Shown: positions 34,147 through 44,447, counted from the stretch's first letter. The stretch is 64,000 nucleotides of DNA from Dinoroseobacter sp049800835 (GCF_049800835.1 NZ_JBNAFU010000003.1:1-64000), one strand, 5' to 3'. Numbers and translations: made by a program. The notes: generated by a model not told the origin, from the sequence alone.

Positions 34147-37100
34147 CTAGGGGTTTGCCGCTGACGAGAAACGCAGGCGAAGCGTCACGATTTCGTAGTT
34201 AGAGACCGTCAGCGTAACCGCATTGTCGGCCATGACCAGCGCCTCGGCGCGGTCTTCCAGAAGGCCGCACCGCTCAACCGCGACAACCGAAGGGTGCACT
34301 GACAATCTGACATCGCCGCGTGTGTTATGCGCCTCGTACAGCCGAACGATAACACCGTCGCGGTTCTCTGCTGGTTTGACAGTTTCAATCACCACACGCG
34401 GGCTGTTGCAGTGCACAAGCGCGTCCTGACGCGCCACGCCGGTGCCGGGCCCGGAAAAAACCCTGGGCGGGACGTTGAGCGCATACGCCTCGCGGCGCAC
34501 GTCGATGCGCGTATCGCCCACATGCGGCAAGAGCGCGTATGTAAAGCGGTGATGACCCTGGTCGGCGGTGTTGTCCGGCATCGTGGCAGATTTGATAAGC
34601 GAAAGTCGCAGGACATCGTCGCGCACGTCGTAGCCGTATTTGCAGTCATTGAGCAGCGCCACGCCGTAGTCACCGTCGCTCAGGTCAGCCCACTTGTGCG
34701 CGGGCACCTCGAACTGGGCAGCATCCCAACTTGTATTCCGGTGCGTTGGCCGGTCGATCTGGCCCCACTGAATGTCAAACTCCGCCCGTGTGGCGCGGAC
34801 CGATACCGGAAAAGCTGCTTTCAGCAGCAAATGGGTTTCGTGCCAATCGACTTCCGTGTCGAAGTCGATCCGCGCGGAATGCCGGCACAGGCTGATGCGT
34901 TGAGTCAGCCGTGAGCGGCGAAAGACGCGGGTCACTTCCACGGTTGCGCGGAGCGGGCCGTTTTCCGTCACCGCGAAGCTGTTGAGTGCCGTGATAATCT
35001 CGCCACGATCCTCGAAGAAGATATCAATATCCCAGGCGTCCCAACTGATGGGGCGGTCCTCGAACAGTTCCAGCTTGTTCCCAACTGTACCGTGTTTGAG
35101 CACTTCGCGCGATGCGCGTTTGTCCCAGATTGAGGTGAGCATGCCATGATCGCCGATCGCTACACGCAGGAAATCGTTTTCCAGAAGCGCGCCCCCATCT
35201 TCCAGCGCGATGGCGTTAGCGCCCGTGGCCTGTGGCGCCTCAGCCGCCGCGGCATCAAGCACCCGCGCGGTCAGAGGAGTTGCCTCGGGCAGTTCGACCA
35301 GAAGCCCGTTCTCTACGTGTTGCTGCACAAGCGTCACGCCATTCTCGGCAACCGGTCCGGAACCGGGGGGAAGAAGCGCGTGCCGTGGTCTTTGCAACGG
35401 ACTGCCATCCAGCACAAGGAAGGCGGCCCCTTCCGGCAGTAGGGCTTGTGCCGCGCGTTCGAGGGCCGCTTCGCCCACGGTCGAGATTTCTGCGAAGTCG
35501 CGCTTGGCGTCCTCGAAAACGACCGGGACCGACGTACCTGTCAGGATGTCGTGAAACTGAAGCGTGCAGAGCTTCTGCCAAGCTTCTGTCAGGTCCTGGG
35601 GCGTTTGTCCTGCAAGCATGGCGAGCGACATTGCCAGCTCGGTATCGTGCAAAAGAACCTCGGCCTTGCGGTTGGCGCGCTTGATCCAGCCATTGCCTGT
35701 CAGCACACCCCGATGGCCTTCTAGATAGAACTCTCCAAGCCATGTGGGCAGGTTCGGATTCGTTGCCTCCAGACTTTCGAAGAATGCCCGCACGGTCGAT
35801 TGCTTCAGCTGAGGCGCACCGGGGAGCGCTTCGTAGACTTTGGCCTTGCGAATGAGGTCGTCTGTCGGCCCACCGCCCCCGTCACCGTAGCCGAACGCGA
35901 TCAGAAGCTCATGGACCCGATCTTTCATCTTGTTGCGGGTCCATGTGCCAACGACCTCTGCCGCCGTAAGATCCGACTTGTAATTTGTTGGGAACGGCAG
36001 GTGCTGAACCGTGCGCGGGGTGGTCAGGAACTGGGCCAGAACACGGGAGCCGTCTATCCCCTCCCACCAGGTGGTGGAGGCGGGCATCTGGTTGTACTGG
36101 TTCCAGTTCACCTTGTTGGTCACAAACCAGCGCAGACCCGCCTGTTTCATCAACTGCGGCAAGCACCCCGGAAACCCGAAGGTATCAGGAAGCCATAGCA
36201 CGGGACATTCCATGTCTGGACCGAACGTGCCGTGACAGTAGGTTCGCGCCAACAATATCTGCCGCACAAGCGCTTCGGCACCGGGCATGTTGGCGTCTGG
36301 TTCAATCCACATCCCTCCAAGGATTTCCCACCTGCCCTCTGCAACACGGGTCTTGATAGCTTCAAAAATCTCCGGGTAATCGATCTCGGTCCACGCATAG
36401 AGTTGTGGCTGGGAATGCGAAAAACGAAAGCTGCCATGCTTGTCCATCAAGCGCAGCACATTCGAGTAGGTGCGGGCATTCTTCTGCCGGATCTGGGACA
36501 TTGGCCAAAGATAGGCGATGTCCATGTGCGCATGACCTGCGGCATGCAGCTTGATATCCAAAGGAGGTCCGGCTTTTGCGAGCCCGTCGCGCAGTCTTTC
36601 CGTGGCTGGCGCAACCGACGCGCGGAAGGCACTGTCCATGGGATCGCGCGTATCCAGAACCAGAAACGCCGCATCGAGCGCATTCAGGATCGCGTGTTTT
36701 TCGGGCCGGTTGTCGTTCATTTCCGTCGACAGATCGAGCGCGGTTTCGGCCAGCGTGACAAAGTCCTGTAGAGCCCGGTCGATATCGATCACAAAACAGT
36801 CCCGCATAAAGAGCCGAGACCGGTCTGCGGGGTCCGGCGGCCAGCCCGTAAGACCTGTCCAGCCATGCAGCATCAACTCGTGCGGCAGGCCGTCGGATTT
36901 GGGCAGATCGATGGTTTGGTGATACCGGTCGGCAGACGCATATGGTGCCCCGTCGATGTAAACCAGAGCCTCGGGGTGGGTGAAGATATCACCCGCCACA
37001 CCCAGCGGAAGGTGAAGCGCCGGATTGTGCCACCCCTTCGGTGAGACAAAGCTGGAACGCAGAACAAAATGCAGGTTCTGCCCGCCCCAGTAACTGTTCC

Positions 37101-37281
37101 AGTCCAGCCGTTGTCCATGGCTGTGCGCGGCAATAACCGACACGTCCGGCATCGCGGACGCATCAGGCAGCGTTTCCAGCGCAAAGCGCTCTATCGGACG
37201 ACGTGCCCTCGCGACGTAGGGCTCAATCAGCCGCAGACGTTGGGCAATCTTCTCGGCCGTCAGCCGCTGGCGGTGGGACAT
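34147..37281 (-). CDS. Alpha-mannosidase, glycoside hydrolase family 38
   Basis: A 1044-residue GH38 enzyme, the normal length. The catalytic barrel (about 245-500) has the zinc site HAHMDIAYLWP (H250, H252, D254) and the nucleophile D366 in VLWLPDTFGFPG. The later GNGWIKRANRKAEVLLHDTE helix bundle and a beta-sandwich C-terminal half follow. No signal peptide is visible, so it works in the cytoplasm on a glycoside brought in by the transporter encoded upstream in the same operon. GH38 enzymes act on alpha-mannosides, including small ones such as mannosylglycerate. Confidence 0.92.
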   Translation of the reverse strand: MSHRQRLTAEKIAQRLRLIEPYVARARRPIERFALETLPDASAMPDVSVIAAHSHGQRLDWNSYWGGQNLHFVLRSSFVSPKGWHNPALHLPLGVAGDIFTHPEALVYIDGAPYASADRYHQTIDLPKSDGLPHELMLHGWTGLTGWPPDPADRSRLFMRDCFVIDIDRALQDFVTLAETALDLSTEMNDNRPEKHAILNALDAAFLVLDTRDPMDSAFRASVAPATERLRDGLAKAGPPLDIKLHAAGHAHMDIAYLWPMSQIRQKNARTYSNVLRLMDKHGSFRFSHSQPQLYAWTEIDYPEIFEAIKTRVAEGRWEILGGMWIEPDANMPGAEALVRQILLARTYCHGTFGPDMECPVLWLPDTFGFPGCLPQLMKQAGLRWFVTNKVNWNQYNQMPASTTWWEGIDGSRVLAQFLTTPRTVQHLPFPTNYKSDLTAAEVVGTWTRNKMKDRVHELLIAFGYGDGGGGPTDDLIRKAKVYEALPGAPQLKQSTVRAFFESLEATNPNLPTWLGEFYLEGHRGVLTGNGWIKRANRKAEVLLHDTELAMSLAMLAGQTPQDLTEAWQKLCTLQFHDILTGTSVPVVFEDAKRDFAEISTVGEAALERAAQALLPEGAAFLVLDGSPLQRPRHALLPPGSGPVAENGVTLVQQHVENGLLVELPEATPLTARVLDAAAAEAPQATGANAIALEDGGALLENDFLRVAIGDHGMLTSIWDKRASREVLKHGTVGNKLELFEDRPISWDAWDIDIFFEDRGEIITALNSFAVTENGPLRATVEVTRVFRRSRLTQRISLCRHSARIDFDTEVDWHETHLLLKAAFPVSVRATRAEFDIQWGQIDRPTHRNTSWDAAQFEVPAHKWADLSDGDYGVALLNDCKYGYDVRDDVLRLSLIKSATMPDNTADQGHHRFTYALLPHVGDTRIDVRREAYALNVPPRVFSGPGTGVARQDALVHCNSPRVVIETVKPAENRDGVIVRLYEAHNTRGDVRLSVHPSVVAVERCGLLEDRAEALVMADNAVTLTVSNYEIVTLRLRFSSAANP

Positions 37282-37293
37282 ACCGTTCTTTCG

Positions 37294-39030
37294 TTACGCG
37301 AGCACGAAGCCCGGGATCGTGCCACGCAAGATCGTTTCCTGCTGGCCGTCGAGTTTTGACAGATCGTCGAGTGCCGCGCGCGCGTCGTCGGACGACCCCC
37401 AGTCGCGATCAAGATCGGGCCACGGGATCGAAGAGATCAAAAGCCGCGTGTAAGCGTGCTGCGGATCGCCGATCACGTCACGCGGGGGACCGGCCTCCAC
37501 AACGTGGCCCTTGTAGAGAACCATGACGTAGTCCGAAACGTGGTAAGCGGTGGCCAGATCGTGCGTGATGTAAATGATCGAAATGCCGTGACGGTCCTTG
37601 AGATCGTGGATGTTCTTTAGGATCGTCGCGCGCAGGGACGCATCCACCATCGAGACTGGTTCGTCCGCAATCAGCAGTTTCGGGCTGAGCATCAGTGCAC
37701 GTGCAACGATCAGGCGTTGACGCTGCCCGCCTGACAACTGATGCGGATAGCGGCCCAGAACGGTTTCCGGGGCGAGCCCCACTGCACGGCAGGCCTCTTC
37801 CATCGCTTCGGCTGTATGGGTCGCGTCCCTTGAAAGGCCAAACCTCTCAAACGGGAACTTGAGGGTATGATTGACCCTGTAGAACGGGTTGAAGCACGCA
37901 TAGGGGTCCTGGAACACGGCTTGCACTTCCTTGCGGAAGGCCAGCGCGTCGTCCGACGATTGCCGATTGATATCGCGTCCCTTGAACAGAACCTCGCCTT
38001 CGGTGGGCTCGTTGAACCCCAGCATCAGGCTTCCCATCGTAGACTTGCCCGATCCCGATTGCCCGACGATGGAAATGATCTTGGGCACTTCACCATCGAG
38101 GGTGAAACTCATCGGGTGCAACGCCGTCACCGTGCCGTACTGCTTAGTCACATTGCGCAACTCCAGAAGCGGCGTGCCATCTTCGGTCACGAATCCGGCG
38201 GCGGGTTTGGCCGGGGCCGGATCGAGGAAGCTATCGCCGCCGACCAGCGGCACGGAGGAGATCAGTTCCCGCGTATACGGGTGTTGAGGTGTTTCGATGA
38301 TCTGCCGGACCGGACCGAACTCCACCAATTCGCCCTTTTTCAGCACCGCGATGGTGTCGACCGATTGCGCCATCAATCCCATGTCGTGCCCGATGAGGAT
38401 CAGGCCCGCGCCGATCTTTGCCTGCACATCGCGCAAGGTTTGCATCACGTGGCGCTGGGTGATGACGTCAAGCGCCGAAGTAGGCTCATCGGCGATGATA
38501 AGGTCGGGCGCAAGGCAAACGCCGATGGCGATGCAGACGCGCTGCTTCATCCCGCCGGACAACTCGTGCGGGTAGAGCGGACCGACCACCTCGGGATCCA
38601 GCCCCACACCCCTGAGCGCGACATCCGAGCGCCGCTTGAGCTCCACATCCGTGACCGCACCTTCATGGGCGACAATCCCGTCCCAGATCTGGTTTTCAAT
38701 CCGCATCACCGGGTTGAGGGAATTCATGGCGCCTTGCGGGATATAACTTATCTTGCGCAACCGTACGCGGCGCATTTCCTCGTCCGTGAGATTAAGAATG
38801 TCGGTTTGCCCAAGCGAGTTCAGGTGAATTTCCCCCTGCGAGACGAAACCGGGTTTTGCCAGCATCCGCATCGCGGCGAGCGCCGTCGTGGTCTTGCCGG
38901 AGCCGGATTCGCCAATGAACCCGATGCGGTGTCCCTGCGGGACCGACAAGGAGATATCGGTCACCGCATGGACCACGCCTTCGGAGGTCGGAAAGTCGAT
39001 GGACACGTTCTTGAAATCGAGAATGGTCAT
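37294..39030 (-). CDS. Dipeptide/oligopeptide-type ABC transporter, fused double ATPase
   Basis: A 578-residue protein with two complete ABC ATPase units, equivalent to DppD plus DppF (YejF type). Walker A: GESGSGKTTTA and GQSGSGKSTMG; signatures: LSGGMKQRVCIAIG and LSGGQRQRLIVARAL; Walker B: LIIADEPTSALD and LLIADEPVSMVD. It powers the importer formed by the two permeases and the binding protein encoded upstream. The gene for alpha-mannosidase follows 12 bases later, so cargo is more likely a glycoside than a peptide. Confidence 0.93.
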   Translation of the reverse strand: MTILDFKNVSIDFPTSEGVVHAVTDISLSVPQGHRIGFIGESGSGKTTTALAAMRMLAKPGFVSQGEIHLNSLGQTDILNLTDEEMRRVRLRKISYIPQGAMNSLNPVMRIENQIWDGIVAHEGAVTDVELKRRSDVALRGVGLDPEVVGPLYPHELSGGMKQRVCIAIGVCLAPDLIIADEPTSALDVITQRHVMQTLRDVQAKIGAGLILIGHDMGLMAQSVDTIAVLKKGELVEFGPVRQIIETPQHPYTRELISSVPLVGGDSFLDPAPAKPAAGFVTEDGTPLLELRNVTKQYGTVTALHPMSFTLDGEVPKIISIVGQSGSGKSTMGSLMLGFNEPTEGEVLFKGRDINRQSSDDALAFRKEVQAVFQDPYACFNPFYRVNHTLKFPFERFGLSRDATHTAEAMEEACRAVGLAPETVLGRYPHQLSGGQRQRLIVARALMLSPKLLIADEPVSMVDASLRATILKNIHDLKDRHGISIIYITHDLATAYHVSDYVMVLYKGHVVEAGPPRDVIGDPQHAYTRLLISSIPWPDLDRDWGSSDDARAALDDLSKLDGQQETILRGTIPGFVLA

Positions 39031-39042
39031 ACCGGCGGCTCC

Positions 39043-39993
39043 TTACAAGCGCCTCAGCCGGGGGTTTGACACCTCGTCGAGCCCCAGGTTGATCAACAGC
39101 AACCCGATGAACATCACCGCAAGAAGGACCGTCGGGATGCCCCACCACCACCACAGGTTCTGGATCAGCGCGCCGGAATTGATCGCATCGTAGATTACCC
39201 GGCCCAGCGTCGGCACGCGTTGCGGCCCCAGACCCAATACTTCCAGCCCCACGGCCGTGACGATGGAGGTCGTCACATTGGCAATGAACGACCCGAAAAG
39301 GTACGGCACGAGGTTCGGAAGCATCTCTCGGAACATGATATGTCCGGTGGACGCACCAGACAGGCGCGCCATCTGCACGTAACCCGATTCCCGCATCGAC
39401 AGCACCTGCGCGCGGATCAGCCGCGTCGGAGACTGCCAGACGAAGCAGGCGATGAGAACTGCCATGATCGTCAGGGAGATGTCGCCGTAAGCAGCTTGAA
39501 ACACGACAAGGATCAGCAGCGGCGGGATCGTTATCATCACGTCCGAACTGACGCGGATTACATCATCGACACGGCCACCGATGAACCCCGCTGAGAAGCC
39601 GAGGAAGATCCCGATGGACATGCCGATCAGCGATGCCAGTACGCCAACAAAAAGCGAATTCGGTGCCCCCACGATGAGCAGGGCGAGAATGTCCTTGCCG
39701 GTCACATCCGTGCCAAGCGGATGTGCCCAGGACCCCACCTGCCCGCGCATGTTCTCGATCCCCGCCGGGGCCTGCCGAGGCATGCCGGAGCCGGTGAACA
39801 CCATATCGGTATCCCAGAAGATGCGCCCGAGAATACCAAGGGCAACGATGCCGAGCAGAAGCCCCGCACCCCAGATCAGCTTGGGATTGCGCCACGGGTT
39901 ATCGAAGCGCTTCATGCGCTTGATCTGGCGCTTCGTCAGGCCCGAGGCATCCGGAGCGGCAGTTTCGGGTGCAGCTGCGTTTTGGTCGGACAT
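39043..39993 (-). CDS. ABC transporter permease, DppC type
   Basis: A 316-residue inner-membrane permease. It has the DppC/OppC N-terminal helix (LIWGAGLLLGIVALGILGRIF), the HPLGTDVTGKDILALLIVG loop and the binding-protein-dependent transport signature around REMLPNLVPYLFGSF. The start at 39993 is preceded by a short gap from the stop of the DppB-type gene. With its partner it forms the transport path of the operon. Confidence 0.92.
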   Translation of the reverse strand: MSDQNAAAPETAAPDASGLTKRQIKRMKRFDNPWRNPKLIWGAGLLLGIVALGILGRIFWDTDMVFTGSGMPRQAPAGIENMRGQVGSWAHPLGTDVTGKDILALLIVGAPNSLFVGVLASLIGMSIGIFLGFSAGFIGGRVDDVIRVSSDVMITIPPLLILVVFQAAYGDISLTIMAVLIACFVWQSPTRLIRAQVLSMRESGYVQMARLSGASTGHIMFREMLPNLVPYLFGSFIANVTTSIVTAVGLEVLGLGPQRVPTLGRVIYDAINSGALIQNLWWWWGIPTVLLAVMFIGLLLINLGLDEVSNPRLRRL

Positions 39994-39997
39994 GCGC

Positions 39998-41005
39998 CTA
40001 CCCTCCGTGCCGGATGCGGGGGTCAATGAAGGGATAGATCAGATCGACCAGAAAAACTGCAAGCGCTGTCATCAGGATGATGACGAACGACACGCCCTGA
40101 ATGACGGGGTAATCCTGCGTCAGGATCGCATCGTATAGCAGCTTGCCCATGCCGGGGTACGCGAAGATGCGCTCCACCAGCACTTGTCCGGCCACGAGGA
40201 GGCCGATCTTCAGCGCAAACGCGGTAATCTGCGGCAGGATGGCATTGCGGATCATGTAGCGGTACAGAATATAGCGCGGGCGCAGACCCTTGGCCTTGGC
40301 CAGTGTCGTGTAGTCTTCGCCCTGCACGGTGATCATCAGTCCGCGCATACCCAATGCCCAGAAACCGAAAGTCACCACCACGATCGACATCGCGGGCAGG
40401 AACCCATGGTAGAGAACGGAACTGACGAATTCCAACGTCCACCCCGGCTCCACACTCAACCCGTAGGGTCCACTCAACGGGAACCAGCGCAACTGGGTCG
40501 AAAAGATATACATCAACAAGAGACCTGACAGGATCGGCGGGATCGAGGTGAAGACCATCGCTGCCGGGATCAGCGCTTTCCAAAGCCGCGGCGTTTGTTC
40601 CCAAACCATCAGCGCGCCAAGCAGATTGCCGATGAAAAAGGTGATAACGAGCGAGATCATCATCAGCCCAAGGGTCCACGGGAGCGCATTGCCGATCATT
40701 GTGGCAACCGGCGTCGGGAAACTGGCCGTGGACAGGCCGAAATCGAAGGTCAGCGTGTTCTTGATATAGAGCAGGTATTGCAGGATCAGCGGTTGATCGA
40801 GGCCGAAGGTCGCGCGCAGTTGCGCCAATATCTCTTCGGCGTTGGCGACCGATCCACCACCCGCTGCCATGCGACCAAGGGCAGCCGAGGCCGGATCAAG
40901 GCCAGACAGCCGCGGAATGATCCAGATGAGCGTTGCTGCGATCAGAACCGTCAGAACCAGCGTACTGAGCCGGTTCATGAGGTAGCTGGCAGGGATACGT
41001 CCCAT
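39998..41005 (-). CDS. ABC transporter permease, DppB type
   Basis: A 335-residue inner-membrane permease with six helices. The family features are the N-terminal helix LSTLVLTVLIAATLIWIIP, a long periplasmic loop (LRATFGLDQPLILQYLLYI), and the EAA-like loop TLAKAKGLRPRYILYRYM followed by RNAILPQITAFAL. The start codon at 41005 is an ATG just after the PhyH-like gene end. Confidence 0.92.
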   Translation of the reverse strand: MGRIPASYLMNRLSTLVLTVLIAATLIWIIPRLSGLDPASAALGRMAAGGGSVANAEEILAQLRATFGLDQPLILQYLLYIKNTLTFDFGLSTASFPTPVATMIGNALPWTLGLMMISLVITFFIGNLLGALMVWEQTPRLWKALIPAAMVFTSIPPILSGLLLMYIFSTQLRWFPLSGPYGLSVEPGWTLEFVSSVLYHGFLPAMSIVVVTFGFWALGMRGLMITVQGEDYTTLAKAKGLRPRYILYRYMIRNAILPQITAFALKIGLLVAGQVLVERIFAYPGMGKLLYDAILTQDYPVIQGVSFVIILMTALAVFLVDLIYPFIDPRIRHGG

Positions 41006-41071
41006 GCAATGTCCTCCCAAAATGTGATCCAGGCGTCCTCTTGACGGAACGTCCCTAGAAAGCTCGGACGG

Positions 41072-41839
41072 TCAGGCCGCCTGCCCCGCCGCCTGGCGAG
41101 AGATGGTATGGTTCCAACCGCGCAACACCATCCGTTCATCCGGATGCTGGTTGTCCGGCTCAACCTGATCATGGCCGTTATAGAGTTGGCACAAAACGGT
41201 CTTGCGCGTGCGGTCGGATCGGTTCGGCATGGAGCCGTGCAGAGTGAAGTAGTGAAAGAAGACCACGTCACCGGCCTTGCATTCGACGGGCATGGCCGCC
41301 TCGATCGGATACTGGTCGATCACATCGTTCTGACGTCGCCCGTCCGCGCCTTCCACGCGACCAAGGCGGTGTGAGCCCGGATAGACCCTCAGGCACCCCA
41401 TCTCGTCGCTGGCATCGCTGACATGAATGATGCCTGCGATCATGCTGTCCCGGAGCGTCGGAAAATATGGCCAGTCCTGATGCATCGGAAAAGGTGAGCC
41501 GTTCTCCGATGGCTTCTGAAAGAGCTTGGAGTGATGAAGGATGATGTCTGGCCCGAGGATCGCTTCCACCACGTCAAGAAAGCGGGGGTTCAGGAACGCG
41601 TTCAACCATGTACGCGAGTATTTCTGCACATTGTGGGTATGCAAGACCACATCACCCTTGCGCGCGATTTTATCGGTTTGGCCACCATCCCATGTGGCAT
41701 CGACCACCTCTCCGCTTGCGCAGAGCTGCGAGACGATCGCGTCGAAATCGTTCTGAAGTGCCGCCACTTCTTCGGCGGTGAACACGCCTTTCGCGCGGTA
41801 GTAGCCATTCTCCGAAAAGAATTCCTTGATGCCAGACAT
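41072..41839 (-). CDS. Phytanoyl-CoA-dioxygenase-family (PhyH) oxygenase
   Basis: A 255-residue Fe(II)/2-oxoglutarate oxygenase. The metal ligands appear as HQD in FPMHQDWPYFPTLRD and the distal His in LHGSMPNRSDRTRK, which also holds the 2-oxoglutarate Arg. The start at ATG 41839 gives MSGIKEFFSENGYYRAKG, a standard N terminus. Bacterial PhyH proteins hydroxylate small molecules, such as ectoine, phosphonates or methylamines, so a role in initial attack on the imported compound is an inference. It sits between the binding-protein and permease genes. Confidence 0.88.
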   Translation of the reverse strand: MSGIKEFFSENGYYRAKGVFTAEEVAALQNDFDAIVSQLCASGEVVDATWDGGQTDKIARKGDVVLHTHNVQKYSRTWLNAFLNPRFLDVVEAILGPDIILHHSKLFQKPSENGSPFPMHQDWPYFPTLRDSMIAGIIHVSDASDEMGCLRVYPGSHRLGRVEGADGRRQNDVIDQYPIEAAMPVECKAGDVVFFHYFTLHGSMPNRSDRTRKTVLCQLYNGHDQVEPDNQHPDERMVLRGWNHTISRQAAGQAA

Positions 41840-41945
41840 CTGCCTGAACCTTATTTGAATGAGGCGGGGCGAGGGAATACGCCCCGTCTGGGGGCCCCCG
41901 GACCAGCGCGTCGAGGCGCGGACCGGCAACCGTGAAGTGCAGCGG

Positions 41946-43685
41946 TCACTCCGCTTTCGTCAGATTGTGAATCATCTGATGCGTTGTGTTCCACCAGTGA
42001 AACGGATGGTTGTAGTAGTTTTCGTTTGACGGCCAGCCGGTCCAGTAGGTGGTGTTGAAGGGGATCAACTTTGCCGATTGGACCAGCGGGATGAACGGCA
42101 TGCCTTCGGCAAGGTGACCATAGGCTTCGGCGACCATGCCCGGGATGGCCGGATCACCAAGCGGCATGCCTTCCATCTGATCAACGATTGCCGAATACGC
42201 CTCCGCGGCCGCACCGTTCCAACGTGCCGTGTTGTTGAACCCCGGTGAGCGTTCGCCCACCGGTACGACGTCGGCGACGGTATAGCGCCCCATGGAGGTC
42301 CAGGGCTCGTTCACCGACCCGCAGGACAGCCAGCTATAGGTCATTTCATAATTGCCAAAGGGCAGAACCTCGCCCCAAAACACCGAATTCTCGACCGGAA
42401 CGGACCGCGCGTCGATGCCTGCGCGCTGGAGCTGTTCGACGATGACGTCGATCGTGCGCGTGTATTCGACCGAGGCCGAGTTCACATGGATGGCAACCGC
42501 AAGCGTTTCGCCGTCTTTTTCGTAGTAGTCGCCGTTACGCGTCCAGCCCTGAGCTTCAATCAATGCCTGACCCGCCGCAACATCCGCGGATGGGGACAGG
42601 CCAAGCCCCGCCTCCACAACCGCATCGATGAAAGGCGCCATCGAGCCGTACTCCACGAACATTGTCTGCGAAGCGGTTGTGGCGCCTTCGACAGCAATGT
42701 TCACGATCTGGGACCGATCTATGATCAGGTTGATCGCCTGGCGCATCTCTGCGCTGTCCCACGGAGCAAGCGTTGTGTTGATCTCAAGCTGTCGCGCGCA
42801 GGGATCGGCCGCTGCAAATGGATAATCGTCGTACCAGGCGATTACAGCATCGTTCTGGAAACCGATCGCCTCGAACGTTCCAACAGAAACACTTTGCGCT
42901 GCATCAATTTGGTTGGTGGCCATCAACTGGGCGCGGCTTTCCTCCCCGCCGGACTCCAGAAACACCACGCGCAGGGGCTCTGGGAGGTCCTGAAATCCGG
43001 TTTGCGCGCCCCACCAGTCATCGTTGCGGTCCCAGATGGCACGGTTCGACGCTGCGCTCGTGAACGTGTAGGGCCCGGTCCCGACAGGCGGGTTGAAAGT
43101 GAAGGTCGCCGGGTTTTCCGCCTGGCTCCAGATATGCTCCGGCATGATCAGGAAAGAGCCAAAGATCCGTACGCCGAAGTTCTCGACGACAAAGCGTGGG
43201 TTGGGCCCGTTCAAGGTGAAACGCACCGTCAGATCGTCAATTTTTTCGACGCTAGCCACCTGTGCGCGCAGGGTTGCCACCTCACGAGCGGTCAGCTCCT
43301 CGTTGGCCAGCGCCATTTCGGTCGAAAAGACCACATCATCTGCATTGAAGGGCTCGCCGTCCGACCATGTCACGCCTTCACGCAGCGTGATCGTGAACTG
43401 GGTGGACTCTGCATTTGCCTCAAACCCCGTGGCAAGCCATGGGTCAAGGTCACCGGTCCCATAGTTCAGAATGAACAAAGGCTCCCACATGGTCTGATGC
43501 GCGCCATGCATCCGGCGAATGCCGGTACCATCTGTCATCCAGTTGAAGTTCTCGGGATCCTGGATCGTCCGGTCGAGGTCGAAGATCACGGTATCCGCGC
43601 GCGCGATATCCTGCGCCCCGGCCATGCTGGCCATGGCGACCACCACGGCCGATGTTGCCAGCGGCAGCATCCTGTTCACTCTCAT
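41946..43685 (-). CDS. ABC transporter substrate-binding protein, SBP_bac_5 family
   Basis: A 579-residue periplasmic binding protein. A signal peptide (MRVNRMLPLATSAVVVAMASMAGA) precedes a SBP_bac_5 body: FTITLREGVTWSDGEPFNADDVVFS, MRQAINLIIDRSQIVN and FWGEVLPFGNYEMTYSWLSCGS. It would bind the imported solute for the DppBC-type permeases. The family takes peptides, but also sugars and nickel, so cargo identity is open. GGAAAGAG lies before the ATG at 43685. Confidence 0.9.
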   Translation of the reverse strand: MRVNRMLPLATSAVVVAMASMAGAQDIARADTVIFDLDRTIQDPENFNWMTDGTGIRRMHGAHQTMWEPLFILNYGTGDLDPWLATGFEANAESTQFTITLREGVTWSDGEPFNADDVVFSTEMALANEELTAREVATLRAQVASVEKIDDLTVRFTLNGPNPRFVVENFGVRIFGSFLIMPEHIWSQAENPATFTFNPPVGTGPYTFTSAASNRAIWDRNDDWWGAQTGFQDLPEPLRVVFLESGGEESRAQLMATNQIDAAQSVSVGTFEAIGFQNDAVIAWYDDYPFAAADPCARQLEINTTLAPWDSAEMRQAINLIIDRSQIVNIAVEGATTASQTMFVEYGSMAPFIDAVVEAGLGLSPSADVAAGQALIEAQGWTRNGDYYEKDGETLAVAIHVNSASVEYTRTIDVIVEQLQRAGIDARSVPVENSVFWGEVLPFGNYEMTYSWLSCGSVNEPWTSMGRYTVADVVPVGERSPGFNNTARWNGAAAEAYSAIVDQMEGMPLGDPAIPGMVAEAYGHLAEGMPFIPLVQSAKLIPFNTTYWTGWPSNENYYNHPFHWWNTTHQMIHNLTKAE

Positions 43686-43766
43686 CTCTTTCCTCCCTAG
43701 GGTCTTTTTAAGTGCCGTGGCGTCCCACGGGTTGCGCAACGTCCTCCGCCTGTCTGGCGGATGAAG

Positions 43767-44447
43767 TCATCTCAGGTAGTCGAGAACATAAACCCGCGTA
43801 TCCGCCGGCAAGTCAGAAGGTGCGATCTCTACGGTATGATCGCATGCGAAATCGATTTCATCGTCTCTGAAATGGCTCAGAAAACTCTCAATCCACATCG
43901 TGTTTCTTGGTTTGTAAGTCAGCGTTCGAAAATGCATCGGAATGACAATCCTCGGGCGCACACGGTGGATCATCTTCAGTAGATCCGGAAGTTCGATCGT
44001 CAGATAGCCCCCGGCCAAAGCCAACAGCACGTCAACATCCTCGAAAAAGTCGATCTGAGCATCGGTCAGCGGATTTCCGACATCCCCCATATGCGCGATC
44101 TTGATGCCCCCGAGTTCAAACCGGTACATCCCGTTTTGGCCGGGAACCTCGTGTTCGGGGTGATGGTCCCACTCGGCAGCTTCGATAGCGCGCACCCCCA
44201 AGCCACCAGCTTCAGCAGCCCCGCTGTTCTGCGCCACCGTCAGCGCGTTGATCACGGTTGGCTTGCCCGGGATCAGATCCGCACGGCAATGGGCACTATC
44301 ATCATCGGAAGAGATCACCACGACATCCGCGGTATCCGTGATCGGCGCATAGCCTACACCTTCGGGCGTGTAGGGATCGGTGATTACGGAAAACCCCGTG
44401 TCATCGGTCAATTTGAATGCCGCGTGCCCAAACCAGGTGATCTTCAA
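43767..44447 (-). CDS. Metallo-beta-lactamase-fold protein with a non-canonical metal motif
   Basis: A protein of about 227 residues of the UlaG/Lactamase_B_3 type. The start strand (LKITWFGHAAFKLTDDTG) and the late IVIPMHF segment are typical. The first metal motif, normally HxHxDH, reads DDDSAH here, with only the last His kept. So it either binds metal differently or is not a hydrolase of the usual kind. The start is uncertain: TTG 44447 with AAGG just before it is my choice; the longer frame overlaps the upstream gene. In the operon between two PhyH-like genes. Confidence 0.72.
   Translation of the reverse strand: MKITWFGHAAFKLTDDTGFSVITDPYTPEGVGYAPITDTADVVVISSDDDSAHCRADLIPGKPTVINALTVAQNSGAAEAGGLGVRAIEAAEWDHHPEHEVPGQNGMYRFELGGIKIAHMGDVGNPLTDAQIDFFEDVDVLLALAGGYLTIELPDLLKMIHRVRPRIVIPMHFRTLTYKPRNTMWIESFLSHFRDDEIDFACDHTVEIAPSDLPADTRVYVLDYLR

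Noticed and set aside
37867..39069. A 400-codon open frame on the plus strand
   Set aside because: It is antisense to the ABC ATPase gene, has no family motifs, and arises from GC-rich codon use in the real gene.
42486..43700. A 404-codon open frame on the plus strand
   Set aside because: Antisense to the substrate-binding protein gene, which has a signal peptide and family motifs.
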